Below, one piece after another: positions 11,648 through 22,012 of a DNA stretch of 64,000 nt. Made by a program: the position numbers and the translations under genes. Within the stretch, counting starts at the first letter, position 1. Every line of letters starts with the position of its first letter. A model generated the notes under the pieces. The model was not told the DNA's origin, did no database searches, and saw only the letters and a list, made by a program, of their open reading frames with translations. This stretch comes from Conus ventricosus (lineage: Eukaryota > Mollusca > Gastropoda > Neogastropoda > Conidae): assembly GCA_018398815.1 (NCBI GenBank), contig CM031610.1, positions 33,096,083 to 33,160,082 of the forward strand. The letters run 5' to 3'.

Positions 11648-12619
11648 TGTCACCACTGTCATTTTGACCCGCGCATTCATGACAGCATTTATCCTCCGCA
11701 CAGCAATCTTTCCAATCAACCAAAAGGCGCACTACCGAAATGTTTTTTTTTCTTCTCCCTCTCCTTCGGGGGGAAAAAACACTTTACTAAAAATACATCA
11801 AACTATTTATATAAACCGATTTTATACCTGTAGCTCTTTTCCCCCTGAGAGGCAAAACTACCTCACTCCAACGACTTCATAAAGTCCGGCCTTCACACAA
11901 CATGGCCCAACAAAATCCGACCAGGAAATAAATGAATTTTGTCCTCTCATCCTTGATGCTATGCCTGCATCGAATTTACGACTGCATCATCCTGGCAGGA
12001 TTCCGTCTCTCTCAGCATTCATCTCGCCCCGCGATTTCTTCCCGTCCTGGAGATATGACTTTGACTCCTCCCCTCGACTCTTCTTGTCACTGGAGAGATT
12101 GAGTTCCAACTCTCTCCTTCGGTCTTCTCCTGTCTGGAGAGGATGGGACGAGTCCCGACTCTCTCCCTGGAGGCCTAATTCTGGCGGCCTGCCTACCGGT
12201 GAGTTCCCCACTCCTGGCATCGTCAACCACCTCAGGGGTGAAAGGTGAAGGTGAAGGGCGAGGGTAAAAGGTGTGAAGGGCTGAAACCACGAATAAGGTT
12301 CGTGTAAGTAACCTTCTTTAATTAAATATGACTTCTTTCTTTCTCCTTTTCTTTAAGTTTTCCCTAGATAGCTTTCCCCAACTATCTATCGCTCACCGGG
12401 TAATGACGGTTCAGCAGCGCGGACCAAACGTCCTGGGACTCGTTCGAAGTCTCTAGGCATCTGCTGGGTTAAAAACTGATTCTTTTCCTCCCTCCTCCTA
12501 GTGAGTGCATATCAGTGTTCAAAAACACATGACCAGCACCTTACCAGCCCTTGTAACTATGCTCTCAGTGGTCACTTTCACCCAATGACCAAGTTTGGTT
12601 CTTTCGAGTCATACTCACA
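11648..12619 (-). repeat. Element 1, left LTR (3' LTR)
   Basis: Starts TGTCACCACTGTCA and ends ACTCACA on the plus strand. It matches 18292-19257 throughout. On the minus strand it has a TATA box (plus-strand TATTTATA at 11804-11811), which leaves a long U3 of about 800 bp and a short R-U5 of about 130 bp. Confidence 0.88.
12043..12190. repeat. Imperfect tandem repeats inside the U3 of the element 1 LTR
   Basis: About three units of roughly 45-55 bp built on CTGGAGAGAT, GAGTTCC and ACTCCTCTCCCT. The same units occur at 18685-18815 in the other LTR. Their position upstream of the TATA box (minus strand) would suit enhancer-like repeats, which is inference. Confidence 0.6.
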
Positions 12620-13592
12620 ATTAATTTGGGGACGGTCCCCGCTTCCCTAACGACCCGCCACTCCACACGACTATTTCTTCCTTTTCAGTAGTGGCATGGG
12701 GAAATGATTCATATCACAAACGACTGTGATGGAGCGTCACATGCTTGATGTGAGGGCTACGTCAAAGACACCCCCCATCCTGGGATGAAAAATTTTCTCC
12801 AGAAAAATTTTTTAAAGGCTATACAACTTCACTTAAACACATCTTCAACCATGAATCTCCAAAATGTGCAACCATCACACTGATTCACCAAATTAATAAT
12901 CAACGGTATAGAAGCATCTCATGATCCACCATAAATAGCATATTTCAAAACTTTCCGTCAAACCCCCCCCCCCCCCAACACCATTCATAATTGATCACAT
13001 ACTTCACAACATACATTTCAAAATTACATGGTATAATACACTTAGGGATATTAACAATTCAAAGTTCATATTGGTTTCATACATTAAGATGTGAAGCACA
13101 TATTTTCCTTGATCTTTGTCTCACATTCATATGTTTCAAAACCCTCATGAAATGAGTATATTTCAAGTGTAAATGTTTCTCAAATAGACTGTAAACAAAC
13201 TAAACATCGTTTACACATAGGTTTTTTCCCACATGTAATGTTTTAGTCCCTTGAGAAAAGTCACATGCTTTCCCACTTGTATTGCACCGTGACCCATGAA
13301 AACAATTGGTTTGTCCTCATTTGCACAATCAAAAAATGTGTATATACATTTCTAAGGGTTATTGCTCATCACACCTACAGATATATCATCTTCACAAGCA
13401 AGTTAGACATTAAATAGTACATGATGATTTTTTCATTGTTTCACGAAAGCCCATAAAGCAAAGAATAGTATATGTAATAATCAACATCAAGTAGTTTTTG
13501 CTTGTAAAACATTAGTCACATTCCAACAAGCAAATTAGCATAAAGACCACTTGTTTTAAACAGTCAATAGCATACAATGCACTGTCAAATGA
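12620..13592 (-). other. Element 1, non-coding 3' interior
   Basis: AT-rich sequence between the RNase H end and the 3' LTR, with a poly-C run at 12965-12977 and no recognised coding. A purine-rich tract on the minus strand close to the LTR (12628-12650) could serve as the polypurine tract. Confidence 0.5.
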
Positions 13593-13599
13593 TTGATCT

Positions 13600-14085
13600 C
13601 ACGTAAGCCTACTGGCCGCCACCAACAGGGAATAGTCGTTCCCTTGAAGACAAGTTATATTTTGATCCAGAATTTTATACACGTGACAATAAATCTGCCA
13701 TGGACATTTTGTGTTCCAGGCACTGGTTCAATGGTTAAACTGGCATTCTTGCCCAATGCCCCAAAGACCATCTTAATATCTGTGTTCTTAGTCTTTGACG
13801 ATTTCAAGAACGTCAGTGGCCTATGGTCAGTCTGTACTGAAACTTTCTTCCAGTCAAGACACCTGGTGAAACTTCTCCCATGCCCCATACATAAGCCAAG
13901 CACTTCTCTCAATAGTGGAGGATTCCTCTGTGTTTTGAGGAAACTTCTTATGGCGTATTGCATGGATGTAACAAAGCACTTTTTTCCTGCCACAGTACAG
14001 CTCCCTTCCCTTTGGGAACGGCAATCAGTTCTCTAAATAAAGTCTTCTGAAGAGGGGAGGGTGTAACAAAGAACAGGAAATGAGT
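13600..14085 (-). pseudogene. Element 1 RNase H
   Basis: Degrades the RNA strand of the RNA-DNA hybrid during reverse transcription. On the minus strand the text contains EVLGLCM, VSVQTDHRPLTFLKS and IEPVPGTQNV, the typical end of the Ty3-type RT/RNase H connection (TDHxPL). It lies downstream of the RT and is the last coding domain before the 3' LTR. The reading frame is broken several times. Confidence 0.75.
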
Positions 14086-14089
14086 TGAG

Positions 14090-15084
14090 GGTGTTCTGAA
14101 CACACTCCAAAGCCTTCTGGCACTCATCAGACCACACCCAATACGTTTGTTCTTCGTCCCTTTCGTCGTGCAGTCAAAGGGGCCGTCTGGGACGCGAAAG
14201 TGGGGTGTACATATCGTCTATAGTTAGACAACAATCCGAAGAGTGACCTGATCTGTTTCTTTGTAGTGGTTTAAGTAAAGATAAAATGTTTCCACCTTTT
14301 CTTTCCCTCTGGCATCGTTTTTCACTGAAATAGTGTGACCCAAAACTCGAGAGTTTGAAAAACCGGCAGAATTTTGGATGGTTCTTGCAGTCAACCAAAA
14401 CCTCTGGGTCTGGAAAAAACAGTCGCAAGTTAGAAAGGAGGTCACTTCCATGACTTTGCAGCAACATAGAATGTCGTCCCCCCCCCACCCCACTGACTGC
14501 ACCACATTCATGGAGTTTCAGGGCTCGCATCTTCTAGCAAAAGAAGCTGGGGCATTTTGCAAACGAAATGGCCTTTTCAGTAACATTGGGAAAAGACCAA
14601 CAAGGTGTTTGAAATGCTGTCTTTTCCGTGTGCAGCTTCAGCCATGGGAAATCTGCCCAGTCTCCCTTTAGTCAAGTTACTTTCACAAACTAGGTTTTCC
14701 TTCTGAGAGCTGACACAGAAGTTCTTCATGTCTGGGAGGGCTCGCATCGAAACACAGTGATCTTATTTGCTTTTCCTGTAATCGATGCAGAAAACGCACC
14801 GATCATCAGGTTTGTCCACCAATACAACTGGTTGAAGTGTACGGAGATGTAGAAGGTTCTATGACCTTTAAATCCAGCATACTTTTGATTTCTCCTTCTC
14901 GACAATCTCTTTGCTTTTTGGCAAATGGGAGGGGGTATGGTCTGGTTCGCACTGGTATTTCAGTAGTTAAATGAATACTATGGGGTTCAATACCAGGAAA
15001 CTGTACTGGGGGGTATCTGTCAACACAATCCCTGAAAGTTTTCAATATTTTCTTTGAGCTGATCTGTTTGACTTGAAGGACCAT
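14090..15084 (-). pseudogene. Element 1 reverse transcriptase
   Basis: Copies element RNA into DNA. The minus-strand text starts with a typical Ty3-type RT opening (PGIEPHSIHLTTEIPVRTRP, then IKSMLDLKVIEPSTSPYTS). After frame changes it continues with a thumb/connection segment containing SHLSNLRLFF-like and LGHTI blocks near 14240-14450. The catalytic YxDD region falls in a damaged stretch at about 14520-14700 and I could not read it cleanly. It follows the integrase C-terminus, an order unlike most Ty3 elements. Confidence 0.8.
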
Positions 15085-15267
15085 ATTTGGACAAAATCAC
15101 ATCATCATAGGTTTCACCTTTGACAGACAGAGGTAGGAAGGGGTCAACATCATCTGCACTGGTGCTGTTAACACTCTTACATTGCTGTTTTCACAACCTT
15201 TGATCTGTCCCTGTAAGTCACATTGGGTACCAAATTCATCACTGATAATGTCTGTTTCCTGTTGACA

Positions 15268-16600
15268 TCAGTTTCTGACACAGGACATAATCCATTCAAC
15301 TGACTGGGTGATGGCAACATTTGTCCGTTCAACATACGTCGTCAACATGTTCACATGAAATACCTTCTCAGGGTTTGCCATTTTGATTTTTTTAATTAAC
15401 TGCAGGAAATTTTTCCGACCACCTGAAAAGGACCTTCCAATAACACGAAGCTTGTTATGTTCAACAGGAGTAGGACAAAGGACTATATCCCCTACTCTGA
15501 GGAAGTACTTTGCTTTTCTATCAGCAAAGACCTGGAAGACATCTGTTGTTCTCATCAGCTGACTGTTGGAGCAAGCTCACATGCATCCTTTCAAACGATT
15601 CTTGCTAGTTCATAAACGTATTGGTAAACAGTTTACTGTCAGGTATGTCCGTCTTTTTCGTCGCATTGTGTCATCAGTAGATCCAAAGGACCCCTTGGTG
15701 AGTGTCCAAAAAGAAGCTCGAATGGCGAGAATCCCAGGCGTTTCGTTCGGCATTTCCCTGTATGCGAAAAGCAAAGCTGGTATGAAACGATCCCCCGTCC
15801 TGGGGTTCCTGCCTTGAACCTTTTCAACATGGACTTAACGTTCCCATTGAAACGTTTTCAACCATGCCAATCGATGGGATGATTGGCGTGGTTGAAATGG
15901 AAGAGTTGACAACAGTCTGTAAATTTCTCTCATGAGATCGGCAATGCAATGGCGTTCCAAATCGAGGAGAATTTCGGTGGATGCCCCATCTCGGAAAAAT
16001 CGCAAGTAAGGCTTCAGCGGACAGACACTGTGTCAAATTTGTCTTAGTGGAATCGCTTCTGGATATCCTTGTCGCTGTATCCACCAAGTTAAGATATAGC
16101 GAATCCCGAGAAGACGTGGTAACGGCCCAACAAGGCTCAATAGCCACTTCGAAATGGGACGGAAATGAGAGGGCATTTTGTGCAAAGGTGCACTGGGACG
16201 CGACCTTTCTGAGATGTCTTTTGGCAGATGTCACATGAACGGCTGTATCTGTTACTTCTTTGTGACCCTGGCCAATAAAAGAATCAAGAACTCTCTTTGA
16301 TGTTCTTTTGATCCCACAGTGACAGCGAACAATTGCACATGAGCCGTATGTAGCACATGTCTCTAGTGGCTTTGGAACGACAATTGTTTGTTTTCCTGTC
16401 AAGGTACACACCTTGTAGAGAATGTCAGATTCCAGTATGTACGTTGGTTTGTCCGTTCGTTTGTCCGTTCAGGTCGTTTAGCAGCAGAAAGTATTGTCGT
16501 CAGCGGTCTCGTCTTTTCTTGCATTTCTTTTTGATCATCTGGGTAATCTGGGTTCATCCAGTTTTGAGACTTTTTAGCGGCTTTGTAGCCTTTCCCTGCT
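15268..16600 (-). pseudogene. Element 1 integrase
   Basis: Inserts the DNA copy into the genome. In minus-strand order: a damaged zinc-binding region at about 16180-16330, a core with LVDTATR and AEALLAIF (about 15980-16100) and a GFSPFELLFGHSPRGPLDLL block (about 15660-15740). The C-terminal domain has VGDIVLCPTP and VFHVNML (15340-15500). Several frame changes. It lies upstream of the RT in transcription order. Confidence 0.78.
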
Positions 16601-16639
16601 CTACGATTTTGATCTGGTACTACAAAGACAAGGCACACA

Positions 16640-16985
16640 CGCATCCTCCGCACCACCATGTATGTAGCGACACCTGGCAAATTGCCCAAGATCAAGTCGC
16701 CAATGGTTATCAATGACACGGCGGTACGAAATCCGGTGTTAGTACGGTGTATCGACCGAAATTTTCGCCAGCGAAACGTTTCAATCTTGACTCCAAACGA
16801 CCTTTACACTTATTGGACCGTGTTGCGATACTGGTTTTTGAAAGCACCGAAAGATTTTCCGTCAACCAGCAGTGGTTGCACCCAGTGTTCGCAAAACCAA
16901 CAGCCTGCACTCCGTAGATGGCTCCGTCTTCTAACACCCAGTCCAGCAACAGCTTGATGTGGTGCCCAAAACAAGCCTTCTTCAC
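16640..16985 (-). pseudogene. Element 1 protease-like region
   Basis: Retropepsin-like segment after the gag zinc knuckle. The minus-strand text reads GFANTGCNHCWL followed later by GRYTVLTPDFV, which fits the family pattern (D-T/S-G-C, later a TPYF-like motif). The catalytic aspartate position reads as asparagine, from either mutation or an indel in the codon. Only one copy of the domain is seen, unlike element 2. Confidence 0.5.
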
Positions 16986-17009
16986 AATCAGTGGAGACTA
17001 ATGCGGTTT

Positions 17010-18273
17010 TTGAATCATTTGGTTTGAAACGGGCAATTCTTTTCAAATGGGAACTTGCTTCACAAAGAAACATCGCATTGTTGATCGGCAGCTGCTGATT
17101 TTGTGAACTTCTGTTTGTCACCGAAAACTGGCCCAAAAGGTCTACGTGGTGGGTCGTTGTCCACGACCTTCGGAACGTTTGCTGAGGAGTAAACAGTAAC
17201 GGGTCTTTCCGGCGGTGAGTACTGTACTGACGCAGAAAGTCAGCGACAGCGGAAAGATTCTGGTCGCCGTTCCTAGGATACGCATATCCTCGAGGACTCA
17301 GAAATGACACGATTTCCTTTCCTGTAACTTCCTGTCTTGATGGGATAGTACATGACGCATGAGACTCAAAGATTGAAAATTCTCCTTTCTAGCCACGCCC
17401 TGTCTGGGTGGAGCGATACAATACTGATCAGGCCATCTGAACATTTCCTCAACGCTTTCAAATTGCCTTTCTTTAAGGAAAAGTGGCCGATCTTTGCTCA
17501 CGCTCTGGAAAAGTTGTTCTCTAAGAAGGAGATCTCGCAGTGATTGAAAAGTTTTTGTTCGTTTTTTGAATAAAATCGATCCATCGAATCTAACATGACT
17601 CTACGCCTACGCCGCTGGCCAACGATTCTCCTTTTTCAGGGCGCACAGAACGGAAACGTTCGTGAAAACGATCCAGCAGACCCATTGAATTTCTTGAGGA
17701 GTTCTTCTTTCAACTGATCCCAAAGTTAAATTTTGTTTTTCGCCGCGTACGTGTGTGGTACAGTGTCAAAGCGCTACCCTTAAAACAATCGACGCAATTA
17801 TTCAATGTCCACTTTTCCTTTGGCCAACCACAAGACGTTTGCGATGCCTTTCAAAGCGGCACAGCCTAATATCTATGTCATCCGTTTTTTCCTCGAAAGG
17901 TGGGCCCCCCCCCCCCCCCCCCCCCCGTCACTTTGGAATATATGCCGCTTTTGGTTGAGGGCGCGCTTGCGGAACACCGACTGGTGGAGCTGGTGGAGGT
18001 TCTCTCGATGCCTGTATCTTTTGATTTTCAGCATCAGTCTCTAGTTCTAACTGCCTCAACTTAAATTGACGTTCTTTATCTTCAGCTTCCCTCTGTAGTC
18101 TTTTTTCTTCAATTTCAGCTTCCCTCTGTAGTCTTTTTTCTTCAACTTCAATTTCCCTCTGTAGTCTATTTTCTTCAGCTTCAGCTTCCCTCTGTAATCT
18201 TTTTTCTTCAATTTCAGCTTCCCTCTGTAGTCTATTTTCTTCAGCTTCAGCTTCCCTCTGTAGTCTATTTTCT
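17010..18273 (-). pseudogene. Element 1 gag
   Basis: Structural capsid polyprotein. Reading the minus strand from the primer-binding site: six 11-residue coiled-coil repeats, a proline-rich linker (PPPAPPVGVP) near 17970, and a capsid region interrupted by a poly-C run at 17907-17926. Then come the segment SVSKDRPLFLKERQFESVEE near 17450 and a damaged zinc-knuckle region near 17040-17080. No ATG is present between the primer-binding site and the repeats, so the normal start is missing or lies elsewhere. Confidence 0.65.
18075..18273 (-). repeat. Six exact-period 33-bp repeats encoding 11-residue coiled coil
   Basis: CCCTCTGTA begins at 18089, 18122, 18155, 18188, 18221 and 18254, a period of exactly 33. 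On the minus strand each unit encodes a charged 11-residue unit such as EEKRLQREAEI. This fits a hendecad coiled coil at the gag N-terminus. The constant 33-bp period, with substitutions but no indels, contrasts with the indel-rich surroundings. Confidence 0.85.
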
Positions 18274-18290
18274 TCACGTCGGGGTCACCA
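18274..18290 (-). promoter_or_regulatory. Element 1 primer-binding site, tRNA-Trp type
   Basis: The minus strand reads TGGTGACCCCGACGTGA. This matches the 3' end of animal tryptophan tRNA as I remember it (ending CACGTCGGGGTCACCA). It abuts the inner edge of the 5' LTR with a one-base spacer, which confirms minus-strand orientation. Confidence 0.85.
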
Positions 18291-18291
18291 C

Positions 18292-19257
18292 TGTCACACT
18301 GTCACTTTTGCACACGCGCATTCATGACAGCATTTACTCCATACGCACACGCAATCTTTCCAATCAACCAAAAGGCGCACTACCGAATGTTTTTTTCTTC
18401 TCCCCCTCTCCTTCGGGAAAACACTTTACTAAAATCACATCAAACAATTTATAAACAGATTTTATACATGTAGCTCTCTTTCCACTGAGAGGCAAACTAA
18501 CTCACTCAAGACTTCATAAAGTCACGGCCTTCACACAACATTGGCCCACAAAAATCCAGACCAGGAAAATAAATGATTCTCTCACTCCTTGATGCTATGC
18601 CTGCATCCGAATTACGACTCGCCTCATCCTTTCAGGATTCCCTGTCTCTCTCAGACATCATCTCGCCCCCTCGATTTCTCCCGTCCTGGAGATATGACTT
18701 CCGACTCCTCTCCCTCGACTCTTCTTGTCACTGGAGAGATGAGTTCCAACTCCTCTCCCTCGTCTTCTCCTGTCCCTGGAGAGATGACGAGTTCCCGACT
18801 CCTCTCCCTGGAGTCCTTAATTCCTGGGGCTGCCTACCGGTGTGTTCCCCACACCATGGCCATCTTCAACCACCTCACGGGGTGAAAGGTGAAGGGTGAA
18901 GGGCGAAGGGTAAAAAGGTGAAGGGCTGAAACACGAATAAGGTTCGTGTAAGTAACCTTCTTAATTCAACATATGAATTCTTTCTTTCTCATTTCTTTAA
19001 GTTTTCCCCTGTAGCTTTCCCCAACTATCTATCGCTCACCTGGTAATGACTGGTCAGCAGCGAGGACCAACGTCCTGACAGGTTCGAGTCTCTAGGCCAT
19101 CTGCTGGGTTAAAACTGATTCTTTCCTCCCTCCTCCTAGTGAGTGCATACTCAGTGTTCAAAACACATGACCAGCACCTTACCAGCCCTTGTTAAACTAT
19201 CTCTCAGTGGTCACTTTCACCCAATGACCACGTTTGTTTCGTTGTGCCAGACTCACT
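18292..19257 (-). repeat. Element 1, right LTR (5' LTR)
   Basis: Starts TGTCACACTGTCAC on the plus strand and ends near ACTCACTA. It aligns with 11648-12619, differing mainly by short indels. Confidence 0.88.
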
Positions 19258-19699
19258 ATGACTGCAGTGCCTTTTCCTCCAGTCCTTTTCATGGAGTACT
19301 ACCAAAGAGGCTGAGAAATTTCCCCATCCTCTGACTTGCAGCTAACAACGCATGTAAGTACTTTCTTAACAAAACCTTTGATCAAATAGAGTAACTCAAT
19401 AATCAGGTTCTTGTGTTTTGTGTGGTAGACCCTTTATAAAAGGGTTGCTATAGTATTACTTTTTTGTTAGCTGATATTCCGAATTAAACGCAAACATATA
19501 CGTCACTTGCGCATGATGTAAACCAAGTCAGGTGTTCCAAAACCCTTATGTCGTTCTCTGATCTAGCGCTTATTTCGGTTCTCAGCGACATAGCTGTAGT
19601 AATTATTAAATCAGCCACCCACATACACTTCCATGTGCATAGTAACCTTCCTGTGTATTTTTTTCTGCCTCTATGACCCAATTCATTCATGCATTCCAA
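19258..19699. other. Shared unique DNA, copy A (pairs with 55580-56020)
   Basis: Begins TGACTGCAGTGCCTTTTCC, the sequence that in copy B follows the receptor remnant directly. No recognised gene. Confidence 0.5.
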
Positions 19700-19729
19700 G
19701 AAATCTGACACACAAAACACACACACAAC

Positions 19730-19777
<48 letters not shown>

Positions 19778-19867
19778 ACATACACACATACATACATACA
19801 CCTACACAATCCGCGGAGAGGAGAGAGAGAGAGAGAGAGAGAGAGGGGAGAGAGAGGAGAGAGAGAG
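19700..19867. repeat. (CA)n then (GA)n array, copy A
   Basis: CA repeats followed by GA repeats. The GA tract is the left flank of the LINE insertion and continues at 21908 on the other side. Copy B has an uninterrupted CA-GA array at 56035-56320. Confidence 0.9.
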
Positions 19868-21238
19868 AGACTCAAGACTCAAGACTCAAGATATTTTATT
19901 CATATTAGGCCTCAGCCCCTCATGAAGGGGAATGTGAACATGAAACTGAGTAAAGATATACAACAGGTTCAAAATACAAGTTAACGATGATATAAATGTA
20001 TTCATGTACCTTTCAAGAAGTCACAACATCTCTCATTTTAAATCCTTTATACAAAAACAAAGAAAGACTACGCACATCTTCAGGTTTGGTCGATGACATT
20101 AGCAAACTCAGTTTAAACAGTGAAGGATGTCTATAGTATTTAGGCTTAATTAAAGTTTCTCGTATATGTTTAAGAGCTGGGCAACAGAGAACAAATTGCA
20201 CCTCACTTTCTTCGCCTTCAGTACAAAAGGGGGCAAATCAAATCGTTGAACATAGACGTTTTGTATCGGAAGCGATGTAAAGCCAGCTCAGAAATCCCGA
20301 GCCTAAATCTGTCGTAATAAATTTTAAGTGCCTATCAATATCTAAATGTAAGTAAGGTTTTAAACTGTGGTCACTGCAAAAGCTCTATACAAGCTGAATC
20401 TATCACTAGTTTGAATATGTTTCGGACCAAGTTTGCCCCCTTACAGTCAATCATCCTTTGCCTGAAACAACCATATAAAATCATGAACTTTCCAACGCCT
20501 TGACTTGCCCAAACAAATCCAAATCCATATTTAAACAAACATAAGCGCACATTTGTTACCCAATTTTTCTTACCTTTTATATTTAAGGTCAAATAACATA
20601 TCATAAGCTTTGCGCGGAATCCTGTGATTCTCCATTTGTATCAGCTTAAGCCAGTAGCGAACACTTAACAGCAGAATTTATTTTATATTGGATAGCGATT
20701 GGTTTCACCATAAACAAGGGTCATTGGGTGTTCGCCTGTCTACTCTAGAAATTTCTTCAACGCAAATAAATGGACTGATTCACAATGGACAACAGCATGT
20801 CTAGGCCCCATAATTCAGAGCCATACTGCACAACTGGCTGTATCTGAGAATCAAACAATTTCATAAATAAATTAAAAGAGTTGTTATCCAACATATATAA
20901 CCTTTTCAGAACATAAATCAAAGCATTCTTAGCTCTGCTTGCAAGGTCTTTGCATGCAGCAGTGAAACTCAAGCGCGTAGAGAAAAAAAATTCCTAAATA
21001 TTTATACGCATTAACCACAGGCATTCTTTCACCGTTATACAACCATTTTTCTCTCACACTCAAATATCCACCCCTTCGAAATACTATGATATTGCTTTTA
21101 GTCATATTAACTTTAAGTTGAAGAGATGCAGCGGCCTGTTGTAAGCTGTTCAGTTGTGTTTGCAGACCTATAACTGTCTCTGCCATCAAAACGACATCGT
21201 CAGCCAACAACAGAATAATAATTCGAATGCATCTAGTG
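19868..21238 (-). pseudogene. LINE reverse transcriptase, C-terminal part and 3' region
   Basis: The minus-strand text begins IIILLLADDVVLMAE at about 21225, which contains the catalytic LADD form of the RT YxDD motif. It continues with LNSLQQAAASLQLKVNMTKS, NAYKYLGI, SRAKNALIYVLKRLYML and QPVVQYGSELWGLD (about 20800). Further down come YGFGFVWASQGV (about 20510) and FVLCCPALKHIRETL (about 20180), the last being the C-terminal cysteine-rich region. Several indels break the frame. The sequence resembles a LINE family common in molluscs and cnidarians; the precise clade is not resolved. Confidence 0.85.
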
Positions 21239-21907
21239 AAAAAAAACCCATAAAGCAGCTGGTCCCGATGGCATTATTGCCGAGCTTTTTAAGAATTCGA
21301 ATGATCAAGTTGTATACTTCCTTCTGAAATTGTTTAATAAGCTATTTGATAATGGTGTGTTTCCTGAGAAACTGGTTTGAATCTGTTATTCAACCTATTT
21401 TAAGAAGGGTGATATCAATGATCCTAACAATTATAGGGGAATTTCCTTGAGCGATGTTAGTAGTAAATTATTTGGTATAGTGATAAATAATAGACTGCAA
21501 GAATGGGTGGATGAACACAATCTCACAGGTGATTATCAAGCTGGATTTAAGAGAGGATACTCTACAGTCGACCATATGTTTTCTTTACTAGCTCTCGTAC
21601 AGAAACAGTTTTGTTATAATCGAAAATTGTATGTTGCATTTATTGATTTCGAAAAGCTTTTGACACGATAAATCGAAATATTCTTTGGCCAATTCTCCTA
21701 AAAAATGGCATTAAAGGTAAAATTATTCAGATGCATTAAAAGCATGTACAATGATGTCAAAGCCAGAGTTCGATGTGGTTCTATGTTAACTGATTACATT
21801 GCCTGCACATCGGATTAAAGGCAGGGAGATGCTTGCAGCCCTGTGGTTGTTCTTTTCATTAACGAACTGGCGGTTGAAGTAATTAATAAAGGAAGACATG
21901 GCGCTCG
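21239..21907 (+). pseudogene. LINE reverse transcriptase, N-terminal part, inverted
   Basis: The plus-strand text starts with KAAGPDGIIAELFKNS (about 21252) and continues with a FKKGDINDPNNYRGISLSDV block (about 21400). Then come DYQAGFKRGYSTVDHMFSLL (about 21533), YVAFIDFEK (about 21630, first catalytic aspartate) and FINELAVEVINKGRHGA (about 21855). It stops where the minus-strand piece takes up. One frame change sits just after FIDFEK and another near 21725. Confidence 0.85.
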
Positions 21908-22012
21908 GAGAGAGAGAGGAGAAGAGAGAGAAGTAGAGAGAGAAGAGAGAGGAGAGAAAAGAGAAAAAGATGAGAGAGAGAAGAGAAGAAAAGAGAGAGA
22001 GAGAGAGAGAAG
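21908..22012. repeat. (GA)n array, right flank of the LINE
   Basis: Continuation of the GA tract at 19815-19867. The LINE sits between them, so any target duplication consists of GA repeats and cannot be delimited. Confidence 0.85.

Larger units (their letters stand above)
11648..19257 (-). mobile_element. LTR retrotransposon 1, Ty3-type with integrase before reverse transcriptase
   Basis: Two direct repeats (11648-12619 and 18292-19257) flank coding sequence that reads on the minus strand: gag about 18273-17010, protease about 16985-16640, integrase about 16600-15268, RT about 15084-14090, RNase H about 14085-13600. The primer-binding site is at 18274-18290. Copy B has an uninterrupted junction at about 55545-55580, so the element is absent there. 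The target duplication is not clean; CCCAT at 11643-11647 against CTAT near 19255 is the best candidate. Many frameshifts, but the LTRs remain similar, suggesting a fairly recent insertion. Confidence 0.88.
19868..21907 (-). mobile_element. 5'-inverted, 5'-truncated LINE (Jockey/CR1-group)
   Basis: A non-LTR element inserted in a (GA)n tract. Its 3' part (19868-21238) is on the minus strand and ends in a tandem CTTGAGT tail (three copies) beside an AATAAA signal. Its 5' part (21239-21907) is inverted onto the plus strand. The protein order shows that the inverted piece immediately precedes the minus-strand piece in the parental element. The first coding position of the inverted piece abuts the start of the 3' piece, the layout produced by twin priming. 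Copy B lacks it. Confidence 0.85.

Noticed and set aside
18056..18277. Open frame with repeated KKIDYRGKLKL
   Set aside because: It is the wrong frame of the 33-bp gag repeats. The frame giving EEKRLQREAEI continues into gag sequence downstream.
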